Below are positions 9,101 to 17,674 of a stretch of 64,000 bases of DNA, in pieces. The translations under genes and the position numbers were made by a program. Below the pieces are notes generated by a model. The model had not been told where the DNA came from, did no database searches, and was given only the letters and a program-made list of their open reading frames with translations. This DNA comes from Paenibacillus sambharensis (lineage in GTDB: Bacteria > Bacillota > Bacilli > Paenibacillales > Paenibacillaceae): positions 242,010 to 306,009 of the forward strand of contig NZ_QKRB01000043.1 of assembly GCF_003233845.1 (NCBI RefSeq). The letters are read 5' to 3'. Positions within the stretch are counted from its first letter, which is position 1, and each line of letters starts with the position of its first letter.

Positions 9101-10681
9101 ATGAACAGATGGATGAAGCAAACAACCGCCGCCGTAATGGCCGCCGGACTGCTGATGACAACAAGCTTGTCGGCCGCTCCAGCGGCGGGAGGCGATGACA
9201 TGGCTGCCATACTGCCGTTGTTCGAGCTTGATACACTTGCAGGCGGGAGCAGTCCCGGCTTAGCCGATGGCAGGAGCGTGACGTCCGCATTTCGCTATCC
9301 GGCCTCCCTGGCAGTGCTTGGGGATGGAGCATTGATAATATCGGATTCCGGGAACCAGAGTATCCGCACTTTGAAGGATGGAATGGTTACCACGGTGGCA
9401 GGAGCCGATCTTGGGCTGGATGAATACGGCAGCCGGGTTGGAAGTATGCAGGATGGTTCTGCTGAGCAGGCTGCATTTCATGGGCCCGCTGGTCTGACCG
9501 TAGATGTTAGGGGAAGAGTCATAGCAGCGGACAGCGCCAATCATGCGATCCGGATGCTTGAACCGGCCGGTTCCGTCGTAACGATTGCAGGTACTGGTGT
9601 GCTGGGCCACCGGGACGGAAAGGCTGCACAGGCACTATTTTATAACCCGCTTGACGTTGCAGTAAATAATGATGGTGTCATTTATGTGGCCGATACATTG
9701 AACCATGTGATCCGCAAGATTGAGGACGGTAAGGTTACTACGCTTACGGCGGCATCGAAACGTATTGTAGAATATTTTCCGGGAGCTGTAAGCGCGGCGG
9801 GAGATTACGCGGATGGCCCAATTGCACAGGCGAAGTTTAATGAGCCCAGCGGGCTGGCGCTGGATGCGAAGGGGAATCTATACGTAAGTGACACCGGGAA
9901 TCACCGGATTCGCTACATTGATTTTGCCAGCGGTACCGTGACAACCGTTGCCGGAAACCCTAAGGTTGTTTATGGCGCCGATGGTGTGTATGCCGAAGGG
10001 GGCTTTGAGGACGGACCTGTTGGCAGAGCCGCTTTCCATACACCGCTTGGTCTAGCGGTCACACCGGACGGCGGGCTGCTTGTGGCCGATTCTTTAAACC
10101 ACGCCATCAGATATATCAGCAGGGGTATCGTGACCACTCTGGCAGGAACACCCGGCGAGGCCGGTGCAATAGACGGGCCGGCTGCCTATGGGCTGCTTCA
10201 CAGCCCTGCGGATGTCGTTTCGCTCGGCGAAGGAGAGTTCGCCGTAGCTGATACGGGCAACAGTCAGATCCGTCTGCTCAAGCCCTATTCCTACCCGGCT
10301 GGGCTAAAGGCAGATGGCCGGATTCGAATCGTGTTTGGGCAGGATATTATTCAGACGGAAGCAGAGCCGTTAATCATTAAGGGTGTTACCTTTGTGCCCG
10401 TGCGCGTCATCAGCGAGAGGCTTGGATATAAGGTTCATTACGATAGGGCCGGCAAGCAGGTGAGCTTGGTTAAGAGCGGCATGTCCTACACATTGGTGAA
10501 TGGATCCACAACGGTCAAACTGGGCAAAGATGAGGTTCATCACACTGTACAGCTGCAGGAAGCACCTTTCATCCGAAGAGGGAGACTCTATCTGCCAGTC
10601 CGATTCTTCGCCGAGCAGACCGGGCTGGATGTGCAGTGGCTGGCCGATGTTAAGGCTGTCCTGCTGCGCAGCAAGCCATAA
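9101..10681 (+). CDS. Exported NHL-repeat beta-propeller protein with copper-amine-oxidase-N domain
   Basis: 526 residues with a signal peptide ending near SLSAAPAAGG. Six NHL repeats follow, each with the pattern P-x-x-hydrophobic-A-hydrophobic, then VADTLNHVIRKI or equivalent, then VTTLAG; this predicts a six-bladed propeller (about residues 55-400). The last ~110 residues form a copper amine oxidase N-terminal-like domain, with two VPVR/LPVRFFAE hallmarks (TFVPVRVISERLGY and LYLPVRFFAEQTGL), common in Paenibacillus cell-surface proteins. The ATG at 9101 is preferred to 9071 because GGGAGAGAG precedes it. It is the third gene of the CHASE2/FecR set. Its ligand is unknown. Confidence 0.82.
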   Translation: MNRWMKQTTAAVMAAGLLMTTSLSAAPAAGGDDMAAILPLFELDTLAGGSSPGLADGRSVTSAFRYPASLAVLGDGALIISDSGNQSIRTLKDGMVTTVAGADLGLDEYGSRVGSMQDGSAEQAAFHGPAGLTVDVRGRVIAADSANHAIRMLEPAGSVVTIAGTGVLGHRDGKAAQALFYNPLDVAVNNDGVIYVADTLNHVIRKIEDGKVTTLTAASKRIVEYFPGAVSAAGDYADGPIAQAKFNEPSGLALDAKGNLYVSDTGNHRIRYIDFASGTVTTVAGNPKVVYGADGVYAEGGFEDGPVGRAAFHTPLGLAVTPDGGLLVADSLNHAIRYISRGIVTTLAGTPGEAGAIDGPAAYGLLHSPADVVSLGEGEFAVADTGNSQIRLLKPYSYPAGLKADGRIRIVFGQDIIQTEAEPLIIKGVTFVPVRVISERLGYKVHYDRAGKQVSLVKSGMSYTLVNGSTTVKLGKDEVHHTVQLQEAPFIRRGRLYLPVRFFAEQTGLDVQWLADVKAVLLRSKP

Positions 10682-10715
10682 CCTTGTAAGGTAACAGCCT
10701 ACCCCCAAGCAGATA

Positions 10716-10755
10716 GCAACAGGCCGTCCGGCTTAAACGGGCGGCCTGTTGTGCC
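10716..10755 (+). terminator. Hairpin after NHL gene, likely terminator
   Basis: GCAACAGGCCGTCCG pairs with CGGGCGGCCTGTTGTGC around a short loop. There is no clear T run, so function is less sure. Confidence 0.5.
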
Positions 10756-10860
10756 GATAGTAGACTATAGAGGATTGTGCCGCGCTGTCGGTTAGACTTG
10801 CAGGCCTTCTGCACGGTAAGATAGATAGATAGGAAGAGAACAGGCAGCGGAGGTCGGCTG

Positions 10861-12264
10861 ATGGGAGAACGCGAGGAAACCATTTATCTCAAGTACTATG
10901 TCAAGCAGCACCCGGATAACAAGATGGCCTGGTATTTGCTTGGCAAGGAATATACGATGCAGGGAAAAGAAGCAAAAGCGAACTACTGCTATCTGCAGTC
11001 AGGCGCCGTTTATGAAGCCTTTGAACGAAAAAAGCATCCGCTTCTGGCGGAAACGCCGCAGGAAGCTATTGCAACCTATAACCGTCAGCGCCGCAAGCGC
11101 CGTTACCTGTCAAGGGCAGTCCTGCTTTCCATTGTACTGCTGGCCGGTTCAGTATTTGCACCTGGCATGCCATGGAAGCTTGAACGCGGCCTCCCGGCGG
11201 CAGATCAGTCTGCTGTGCAGCCTGTACCAGCAGCGGGAGAAGGGCAGGTGTTGAAGCGTACAGCGGTTGTGTTCGCGGCAGAGGCCACGGCTGAGGCAGC
11301 GGGAGAAGCTGCAGAAGAGCTGCTCTATGGGAAAGAGAAGCCGTCTTATGGACTTTCGGTCCATCAGGAGAAGCAGGGTGAGTGGACGCTATGGACTGGA
11401 GCAACGGATATTCTCATGTCGGTAACAAGCAGTCTGGATGGCTCGCGATCAGATATCCGCTGGCATAATCAGGAGGTTTGCAGGTGTGATGCGGAAGCTG
11501 CTGCTGATGCACCAGGTCTGATCGAAGAGTGGAAGGCGGACCGTGAGCGGCAGTGGGTGCTGGCCAGTGCAATCAAGCATTACCAGCAGCGTGAGGGTGT
11601 GTGGCCTGAGACGCTGGACGAGCTTGTGAGACCATATCCCGAGAACGCGCTCTCGGGCGACACCGCGAGGTTGGCAGAGATGTTCCCGCTTGTTAAGGAG
11701 CAGCTGAAGAGCAGCAGAGCAGAAGATAAACAGGGAGCTGGCGGCAGCAGTCCGCCAGTAGAAGAGGCTGGCAAAGAAACGGGGCAAGGGCCGATTAATG
11801 GAGGAATAGATGATAAGCTGCCGGACGAGCCCCTCGATATTGTAATAGACCGTGCGAACCATAGGCTGGCTCTGATGAGCGGACAGACGATCGTCCGCAG
11901 CTACGCTGTGGGCCTGGGTGGTGATAAGACGCCGGAAGGCACATTTCAAATATCGGAGAAGGTTAGGAATCCGAACGGGCGGGATAACGGCGAGTTTGGA
12001 AGCAGAGGGATGACATTGTCGGATACACTGTATGCGATTCATGGGACGGATGAGCCGGACAGTATTGAAAAGGATGAGTCGCTTGGCTGTGTCCGCATGC
12101 TGAGGGAGGATCTTGAGGAGCTCTATGACATGGTCACGCTTGGAACGAAGGTAACCATCACTAGTGGGGTTCTTCCCGATCATAAATCGCAGCCGGCTGA
12201 TCGTTTCAAGCTGGAGCCGAAGGCGGACGAGACGAACCCCTCCAAGGTGTACCGCTGGCTGTAA
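10861..12264 (+). CDS. Membrane-anchored L,D-transpeptidase (YkuD family) with N-terminal TPR-like segment
   Basis: 467 residues. Residues 1-60 read like a tetratricopeptide repeat (WYLLGKEYTMQGKEAKANYCY) and would be cytoplasmic. One membrane segment lies at about 85-103. The extracellular part ends in a YkuD domain (about 325-440), with LDIVIDRANHRLAL, then HGTDEP and SLGCVRM, the His and Ser-x-Gly-Cys-x-Arg catalytic motifs. Such enzymes crosslink or remodel peptidoglycan through an active-site Cys. The linker is Ala/Glu rich. The ATG has GGAGG nearby. It is flanked by hairpins, so probably monocistronic. Confidence 0.87.
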   Translation: MGEREETIYLKYYVKQHPDNKMAWYLLGKEYTMQGKEAKANYCYLQSGAVYEAFERKKHPLLAETPQEAIATYNRQRRKRRYLSRAVLLSIVLLAGSVFAPGMPWKLERGLPAADQSAVQPVPAAGEGQVLKRTAVVFAAEATAEAAGEAAEELLYGKEKPSYGLSVHQEKQGEWTLWTGATDILMSVTSSLDGSRSDIRWHNQEVCRCDAEAAADAPGLIEEWKADRERQWVLASAIKHYQQREGVWPETLDELVRPYPENALSGDTARLAEMFPLVKEQLKSSRAEDKQGAGGSSPPVEEAGKETGQGPINGGIDDKLPDEPLDIVIDRANHRLALMSGQTIVRSYAVGLGGDKTPEGTFQISEKVRNPNGRDNGEFGSRGMTLSDTLYAIHGTDEPDSIEKDESLGCVRMLREDLEELYDMVTLGTKVTITSGVLPDHKSQPADRFKLEPKADETNPSKVYRWL

Positions 12265-12340
12265 GCCAGCCTGCCGAGAGCAAGCCGGCATGTCCTGCTT
12301 TCCGTGCTTTCCGGCTGCTTAGGCGGCTATAAAGCCGCTG

Positions 12341-12478
12341 CTAGCCATTAACAATCAACAGGACTGCCATGCCAATTATGACAACGGCTGCAGCTGCGCC
12401 AATCCAGACCAGCGCCTTGCGGTTAACGGTCTCCTGCGGCTTGGCTTTCATCACCGGCGGTTTGCGTCTTGCACTCAT
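12341..12478 (-). CDS. Small single-span membrane protein, function unknown
   Basis: 45 residues: a basic N terminus (MSARRKPPVMKAKP) followed by one hydrophobic helix, VWIGAAAAVVIIGMAVLLIV. The ATG at 12478 is supported by AGAGAGG about six bases upstream; longer in-frame starts have none. No homologue is recognised by eye. The base order (ribosome site, basic head, clean membrane helix) supports a real gene. Confidence 0.6.
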   Translation of the reverse strand: MSARRKPPVMKAKPQETVNRKALVWIGAAAAVVIIGMAVLLIVNG

Positions 12479-12642
12479 GAGATTCAACCTCTCTTCTGCG
12501 TGTGATATGCTTATTGTAATCGTTTTCCCCATAGCCCGCAACCGGATTGGACGGGCGGAAGGTTTGACGGGACATCTTTCCTTTTGGAGAGGAAAAAGCT
12601 AAACTGTTTCCTAGAGCATAATTAAGGAACGGAGATGAATGG

Positions 12643-13740
12643 ATGTTGTACCGCAAGTTTGCCAAACCTTTTTTCTTCAAGATGGACCCCGAGAAGGCCC
12701 ATCATCTTGTAATAGACGGTCTGCATACCGCTGCCCGGATTCCGGGTATGAAAGCTGTCATGAGCGGTGTGTACGGCGTGCAGGCTCCAGAGGAGCTCAG
12801 GCTGAAGCTCTTTGGACTGGATTTCAGTCATCCGGTTGGACTTGCGGCCGGTTTGGATAAGAATGCGAAAGCTGTGGATGGATTCTCGCGAATTGGCCTG
12901 TCGTTCATGGAGGTTGGGACGGTAACCCCGAAGGGCCAGCCGGGCAATGAGCTTCCCCGTCTCTTCCGGCTGCCGCCGGATGAAGCGCTGGTGAACCGGA
13001 TGGGCTTCAACAATGAAGGAGCGGAAGCGATGGCGCAGCGCCTCGGCAGGCTTCCGAAACGCCGCATTCCTATTGCTGTCAATATCGGTAAGAACAAGGC
13101 GACGCCCAATGAACAAGCTTACGAGGATTATCGTGAATGCCTCCGCAAGCTGTATCGGCAGGGTGACTTCTTCGTCGTTAATATCAGTTCGCCCAATACG
13201 CCTGGGCTTCGAAGTCTTCAGCATGGCGATGAGCTGCGTATGCTGTTATCTGAAGTGAAGGATGAGATGGCTAAGCAGGCGGCGGCAGTAAGCCAACAGG
13301 TCAAGCCGGTCCTCGTGAAGATTGCGCCCGATATGAATGAGGAAGAGCTTGAAATGACCGTGGATACGATCCGCCAGAGCGGCGTGGATGGAATTATTGC
13401 TACGAATACAACGCTGTCGCGTGAAGGGCTGCATCATGAGCATAAGAAGGAGGCCGGGGGCTTGAGCGGCAGACCGCTGACCGCAAGGTCTACGGAAGTG
13501 GTGCGCTCAATCTACCGTCAAACCGGTGGAACCCTGCCGATCATCGGATCAGGCGGCATCTTCTCGGCTGAGGATGCATACGATAAAATCCGCGCAGGCG
13601 CGTCGCTCGTCGAAATCTACACGGCACTTATTTATAAGGGGCCCGGCGTGCTCCGCGAATTGACGGACGGCTTGCTCAAGCTGCTGCAGCGGGACGGTTT
13701 CCGCCATATACAGGATGCGATTGGGGCCGATCATCATTAA
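12643..13740 (+). CDS. pyrD: Dihydroorotate dehydrogenase, quinone-dependent class 2
   Basis: 365 residues. It oxidises dihydroorotate to orotate in pyrimidine synthesis, passing electrons through FMN to quinone. The class 2 traits are the N-terminal amphipathic extension (KFAKPFFFKMDPEKAHHL), which docks on the membrane, and Ser as catalytic base in ISSPNTPGLRSLQ. Further FMN-site motifs are VGLAAGLDKNA, GFNNEGAEA, ATNTTLSREG and IIGSGGIFSAEDAY. A class 2 enzyme outside the pyr operon is usual for Paenibacillus, unlike the NAD-dependent enzyme of Bacillus subtilis. The ATG at 12643 follows AAGGAACGGAG. It is likely cotranscribed with relQ 22 bases downstream. Confidence 0.93.
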   Translation: MLYRKFAKPFFFKMDPEKAHHLVIDGLHTAARIPGMKAVMSGVYGVQAPEELRLKLFGLDFSHPVGLAAGLDKNAKAVDGFSRIGLSFMEVGTVTPKGQPGNELPRLFRLPPDEALVNRMGFNNEGAEAMAQRLGRLPKRRIPIAVNIGKNKATPNEQAYEDYRECLRKLYRQGDFFVVNISSPNTPGLRSLQHGDELRMLLSEVKDEMAKQAAAVSQQVKPVLVKIAPDMNEEELEMTVDTIRQSGVDGIIATNTTLSREGLHHEHKKEAGGLSGRPLTARSTEVVRSIYRQTGGTLPIIGSGGIFSAEDAYDKIRAGASLVEIYTALIYKGPGVLRELTDGLLKLLQRDGFRHIQDAIGADHH

Positions 13741-13762
13741 TTAACAGTCAGGAGGCGGCGTT

Positions 13763-14566
13763 ATGGACGGACGGGACTGGAACCTGTTCTTAATCCCCTA
13801 TGAGCAGGCGGTTGAGGAATTAAAGGTGAAATTCAAGACGCTCCGCGGTGAACTGAAGACGAGAGAAGCTTATGCGCCAATCGAATTCGTCACCGGCCGT
13901 GTGAAGAGAATTTCCAGCATTTTGGACAAGGCGAAGCGGCTTGATGTCCCGATGGACAAGATTGAGACGGGCATCGAGGATATCGCCGGCATCCGGATCA
14001 TGTGCCAGTTTGTAGAGGATATTCACCGTGTAGCCGATTCCATCCGAAGCAGGAAGGATCTTAAGCTGGTCTATGAGAAGGATTATATAACGAACTTCAA
14101 GGACAGCGGATACCGCAGCTATCATATGATCGTGGAATATCCTGTGCAGACCGCGCTAGGCTTGAAGAAGGTGCTGGCTGAGGTGCAGATCCGAACCCTT
14201 GCCATGAATTTCTGGGCGACAATCGAGCATTCTCTTAATTATAAATATAAGGAAAGCTTGCCTGACGATGTGCGGATCCGGCTGCGGAAGGCAGCGGAGG
14301 CCGCTTTCCAGCTGGATACGGAGATGTCAAGCATCCGGCAGGAAATACTGGAGTCACAGCGGGATTTCGAGGAAAAATCCAATATCGTGTCCAAGGTGCT
14401 TTCCGATATCCAGGATCTCTACTTCTACAATCGGGTCAGAGAAGCGGCACAGTTTCAGCTGCGGTTCAACGAGCTGTGGGAAAAGGAGGACATCTTCGAG
14501 CTTAAGCAGTTGTCCCAGGATATCCAGCGGGCAACTCTGCGTGCCAAGAAGAGCAGCAGATCCTGA
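13763..14566 (+). CDS. relQ: Small alarmone synthetase (GTP pyrophosphokinase, RelQ/YjbM type)
   Basis: 267 residues, a stand-alone RelA/SpoT synthetase domain making (p)ppGpp from ATP and GTP/GDP, without hydrolase or regulatory domains. Motifs are VTGRVKRISSILDKAKR, IEDIAGIRIMCQF, KDSGYRSYHMIVEYP and VLAEVQIRTLAMNFWATIEHSLNYKY. C-terminal helices (ESQRDFEEKSNIVSKVL) match the RelQ group, which forms tetramers, rather than RelP. The length is slightly over the usual 210-260. GGAGG lies before the ATG. A bidirectional terminator follows. Confidence 0.9.
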   Translation: MDGRDWNLFLIPYEQAVEELKVKFKTLRGELKTREAYAPIEFVTGRVKRISSILDKAKRLDVPMDKIETGIEDIAGIRIMCQFVEDIHRVADSIRSRKDLKLVYEKDYITNFKDSGYRSYHMIVEYPVQTALGLKKVLAEVQIRTLAMNFWATIEHSLNYKYKESLPDDVRIRLRKAAEAAFQLDTEMSSIRQEILESQRDFEEKSNIVSKVLSDIQDLYFYNRVREAAQFQLRFNELWEKEDIFELKQLSQDIQRATLRAKKSSRS

Positions 14567-14651
14567 TCATGGGGCGAATACATACAGACCACAGCCAGGC
14601 GGCTGCGGTTGCCCGGCTGGTGAAATTGTACCGGCGGGCTTGATAGACAAG

Positions 14652-14701
14652 AGGGGCTGTCTGCAGAAGATCTGGTGTACAGATCCTGCGGACAGCCCCT
14701 C
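14652..14701. terminator. Bidirectional terminator between relQ and the lipoprotein gene
   Basis: GAGGGGCTGTC pairs with GACAGCCCCTC, with further inner pairing (AGATCTG with CAGATC). It separates two convergent genes. Confidence 0.75.
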
Positions 14702-14710
14702 CAGCTTTAA

Positions 14711-15244
14711 TTATACTTCTTCCGGCGTATAATCCGGATTATACATGGATTCAATGGCCGCTTCGATTTCTTCGAAGGATTTGCCTTGGTCTGCCAGCTC
14801 CATTACGGTGACCAGCTCCTGCTTGCAGATCCCGCAGTGGGCGCTGTGGTCGGTCCAGGTTACGCCATCGGCATCCTGGCCGGCGACGTAGCAGCGGAAC
14901 AGCGAGTCATGAGGGTCATCGCCGCCCATGCAGCCGCAGTAGCAGTTCAGCCGGCTCACAATATACTCGTAGCGGGCGACGGCTTGATACAGATCGTTGG
15001 TCAGCTGGGTATGGTTCTTCAGAAATTCGGGCATAACCTCAAACGATGCGGTCTTGTAGTAAACCTCGGTTTCGAGACTTCCTGTATCATGGTTCTCATG
15101 GCCGTTCCCGCTGGCGCCGGTTCCGCCGCCGCCCGAGCAGCCTGCGATCACGATTAATGTCATGACTGCGATGATGAATCCCCCAAGCAGCAGGTCATAC
15201 CTGCGCCGGGCGCTTATCCTGTCACTGCCGACTGACTGCTTCAT
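14711..15244 (-). CDS. PCYCGC-motif-type lipoprotein
   Basis: 177 residues. A membrane segment ends in the lipobox VIAGCSGG (Cys near residue 36), so the protein is an acylated surface lipoprotein. A Gly/His linker precedes a domain with LNCYCGCMGGDDPHDSLFRCYV and later HSAHCGICKQEL. This matches the PCYCGC family of Bacillales, with Asn in place of the usual first Pro. The Cys/His cluster suggests metal (copper or zinc) or redox binding. The function of the family is not established. The start overlaps the stop of the thioredoxin gene by one base (TAATG), so the two are translated together. Confidence 0.82.
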   Translation of the reverse strand: MKQSVGSDRISARRRYDLLLGGFIIAVMTLIVIAGCSGGGGTGASGNGHENHDTGSLETEVYYKTASFEVMPEFLKNHTQLTNDLYQAVARYEYIVSRLNCYCGCMGGDDPHDSLFRCYVAGQDADGVTWTDHSAHCGICKQELVTVMELADQGKSFEEIEAAIESMYNPDYTPEEV

Positions 15245-15753
15245 TATTCAGCCCCCTGTTCGAATCCTTTCGGATCTTCTAAGAATGCCCGGAATTGGTC
15301 AGCCGTGCTGCCGGAGTTTGCAGGTGCATCATCTTCGCGGAGTCCGCCGACCAGGCGCGCAACCTCTTTGCCGTCCTCGAAGTAAGCAAGCGTAGGTGTA
15401 AAGTCGATCTGGTATTTACCAAAATAATCTTCGAACTCGCGCAGGTTGAACTGAGGCAGATCAATGCCCAGATCTTCCGCAATCGGCATCAGCTTGGGCG
15501 TTGTATTCCGGCAGTGCCCGCAATCTGAAGCGAAGAAGTAAACAAATGTTGCTTCACCGCTCTTCACCTTCTTGTCAAGCTCGTCCGGCAGAATGATGTT
15601 CTGGTAATTCGGATCATTGAGAATGTCTTTTGTTGCCGGATTCAACTGTGAAGACGGCTTGTTATACAGCTCGTTCTTGTTCTGCTGGTTAAGAAAGAAG
15701 ATGGCACCAAATAATACTACAATCAGTCCTGCGTAAATCCAAAGCTTCTTCAT
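15244..15753 (-). CDS. Membrane-anchored thioredoxin-like protein (CGHC)
   Basis: 169 residues: an N-terminal membrane anchor (about residues 3-20), then a thioredoxin fold with FVYFFASDCGHCRNTTPKL (redox pair C-G-H-C, as in DsbA/PDI) and a cis-Pro in IDFTPTLAYFEDGKEV. The active site faces outside. CGHC usually means an oxidising or isomerising role. Coupling with the Cys-rich lipoprotein downstream suggests that protein is a substrate or partner (inference). A -10 TATAAT (minus strand) lies at 15807-15812. Confidence 0.85.
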   Translation of the reverse strand: MKKLWIYAGLIVVLFGAIFFLNQQNKNELYNKPSSQLNPATKDILNDPNYQNIILPDELDKKVKSGEATFVYFFASDCGHCRNTTPKLMPIAEDLGIDLPQFNLREFEDYFGKYQIDFTPTLAYFEDGKEVARLVGGLREDDAPANSGSTADQFRAFLEDPKGFEQGAE

Positions 15754-15784
15754 ACTTGACGATCAACCCCCATTAGTGAATAAT

Positions 15785-15812
15785 TTGTACAAGTTTAGTA
15801 CCTTCTATTATA
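15785..15812 (-). promoter_or_regulatory. Promoter -10 and near-palindrome upstream of thioredoxin/lipoprotein operon
   Basis: TATAAT on the minus strand (15807-15812) is followed by GTACTAAACTTGTAC (15785-15799), whose GTAC ends are symmetrical. The latter lies where a repressor would block transcription, but the regulator is unknown. Confidence 0.4.
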
Positions 15813-15973
15813 CAACATGAGCCGGGTGTTTTGTAAAATGGCATGCGCGGCCAGTGTGAATCGTATCACTATAAATGGCGTGTATGCCAATGAACTGCAG
15901 ACTGGCTGTAATACCTCCCGGTTCAGTCCGTCCTTCCTGAAATCTGCATAACAGAAAGTGAGCTGTATAACCA

Positions 15974-17674
15974 ATGGGCATCAAGCTGCCGGAACCATTC
16001 CTGGAGAAGATGAAGCGTCTCCTGGGAACGGAATACGAGGAATGGCTGAATACATATAACCGCAGGCGGCTGTATGGGCTGCGGGTGAATACGCTTAAGA
16101 TCGGGGTTGATGGCTTCCTGGCTGTCTCGCCATTCGAAGGACTGGCACCTATCCCTTGGTGCCCGGAAGGCTTCTATTATGAAGAGGAAGACCGCCCGGG
16201 CAAGCATCCCTATTACCATGCGGGCCTCTACTATATTCAGGAGCCGAGCGCAATGGTGCCTGGCGAGCTGCTGGGGGTTGAGCCAGGGGACCGCGTGCTT
16301 GATCTGTGTGCCGCCCCGGGCGGCAAAAGCACGCAGCTGGCGGCGAAGCTGCAGGGCGAGGGGCTGCTGGTAGCCAATGACAATGCCAGGGAACGGACCA
16401 AGGCACTGGCGAAGAATATCGAGCTGGCCGGCGCCCGTAATGCTGTCGTGCTGAACGAGGAGCCGGAGCGCCTCGTGCCTTACTTCCGCGGTTTCTTCAC
16501 GAAAATACTGGTAGATGCACCCTGCTCTGGTGAAGGGATGTTCCGCAAGGACGAATCAATGATTGCGGCATGGGAGAAGCATTCGGTCGAGCGCTGCACA
16601 ATTATGCAGCGTGACATACTGCTTCATGCTGCAGAGCTGCTGGCGCCGGGCGGTCTGCTGCTCTATTCCACATGCACCTTCTCCCCGGAAGAGAATGAAG
16701 CCCAGATCGCCCGGCTTCTTGCCGGGCGGAAGGATATGGAGATTGTGCCTGTGGCGCAGCAATACGGCTGGTCTCCTGGGCGTCCTGATTGGGCGGAAGA
16801 ATTCCCGGTCCTTGGCGGAGATCAACACCAAGAGGATGGCCAGGAGCCGCGTCTCAGTGCCGAACCGGCATTGGCGGGTACCGTCAGACTGTGGCCGCAT
16901 AAGCTGGCAGGCGAAGGGCATTATGCCGCCCTCCTGCAGAAGCGTCATGCGGATGGAATGGACGAACTGCAAACAAAGACAGATCAGCATACTCGCCGGC
17001 ACGAAGGCAATTCGATAGGAGCGGCCGTTAAGCCGCAGAAGAAGGACAAGTCTGCCCAGCTGCCGTCTGGCAGTTCGTCTGGCAGTCTGCGGCGGATGGA
17101 CAAGAGGACAGACGGGCGGGACAAACGACGTGAGAAGAATCGCCCGGGCAGGCAGGGGGATGAGTCAGGATGGAAGGGTGCAAGGGGGAAGCAAGGGGCA
17201 GCAGCGCCCGAAGCTGATGTGATGAGCCTCTGGCAGGAATTTGCTGCCGCACTCCTGCCGGATGCCCCGCAGTGGTCTGGAAGTCTGCGTGTGTACGGAC
17301 GGAGACTGTATTTGCAGCCTGCAGGACTGCCGGAGCTTACAGGACTTCGGATTGTAAGGGAAGGCTGGTATCTCGGTGAAGCGGGTGCCCGCCGCTTCGA
17401 ACCGTCACAAGCGCTGTCAATGGGCCTGCGAATGGATGAGGCAACACGCTGCCTGGATTTAACGGACAGCACAGGGGAAGCTCTGCGCTATCTCAAGGGA
17501 GAAACGCTGCATATCGATAAGGAACGAATCGTTGTCAGATCCGGCAGAGAAACAGCTGGATCAGGCAGTTCCTATGTGCTGGTCGGGATTAACGGATATC
17601 CGCTGGGCTGGGGCAAATGGGGGGACGGCATACTGAAGAATGAGCTGTCTCCGGGATGGAGGTGGATGGGATGA
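15974..17674 (+). CDS. RsmF/NOL1-type rRNA m5C methyltransferase, copy 1
   Basis: 566 residues. The SAM-dependent core (about 90-290) has VLDLCAAPGGKSTQLA (SAM loop), ILVDAPCSGEGMF and LLYSTCTFSPEENE, the two catalytic Cys motifs of RNA 5-methylcytosine enzymes of the RsmB/RsmF family. C-terminal PUA-like parts contain LKGETLHI and VGINGYPLGWGKWG, as in RsmF/YebU. Between core and PUA is a roughly 80-residue Lys/Arg/Gly-rich insertion (about 340-420) that looks disordered and RNA-binding; it makes this copy about 100 residues longer than the second. The ATG at 15974 has only a weak ribosome site. Its last bases overlap the pseudouridine synthase start. Confidence 0.87.
   Translation: MGIKLPEPFLEKMKRLLGTEYEEWLNTYNRRRLYGLRVNTLKIGVDGFLAVSPFEGLAPIPWCPEGFYYEEEDRPGKHPYYHAGLYYIQEPSAMVPGELLGVEPGDRVLDLCAAPGGKSTQLAAKLQGEGLLVANDNARERTKALAKNIELAGARNAVVLNEEPERLVPYFRGFFTKILVDAPCSGEGMFRKDESMIAAWEKHSVERCTIMQRDILLHAAELLAPGGLLLYSTCTFSPEENEAQIARLLAGRKDMEIVPVAQQYGWSPGRPDWAEEFPVLGGDQHQEDGQEPRLSAEPALAGTVRLWPHKLAGEGHYAALLQKRHADGMDELQTKTDQHTRRHEGNSIGAAVKPQKKDKSAQLPSGSSSGSLRRMDKRTDGRDKRREKNRPGRQGDESGWKGARGKQGAAAPEADVMSLWQEFAAALLPDAPQWSGSLRVYGRRLYLQPAGLPELTGLRIVREGWYLGEAGARRFEPSQALSMGLRMDEATRCLDLTDSTGEALRYLKGETLHIDKERIVVRSGRETAGSGSSYVLVGINGYPLGWGKWGDGILKNELSPGWRWMG

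Noticed and set aside
11449..12291. 280-codon minus-strand frame opposite the L,D-transpeptidase
   Set aside because: The + strand carries full YkuD motifs, while the minus frame has no ribosome site and reads as unstructured Arg/Leu/Gln-rich sequence.
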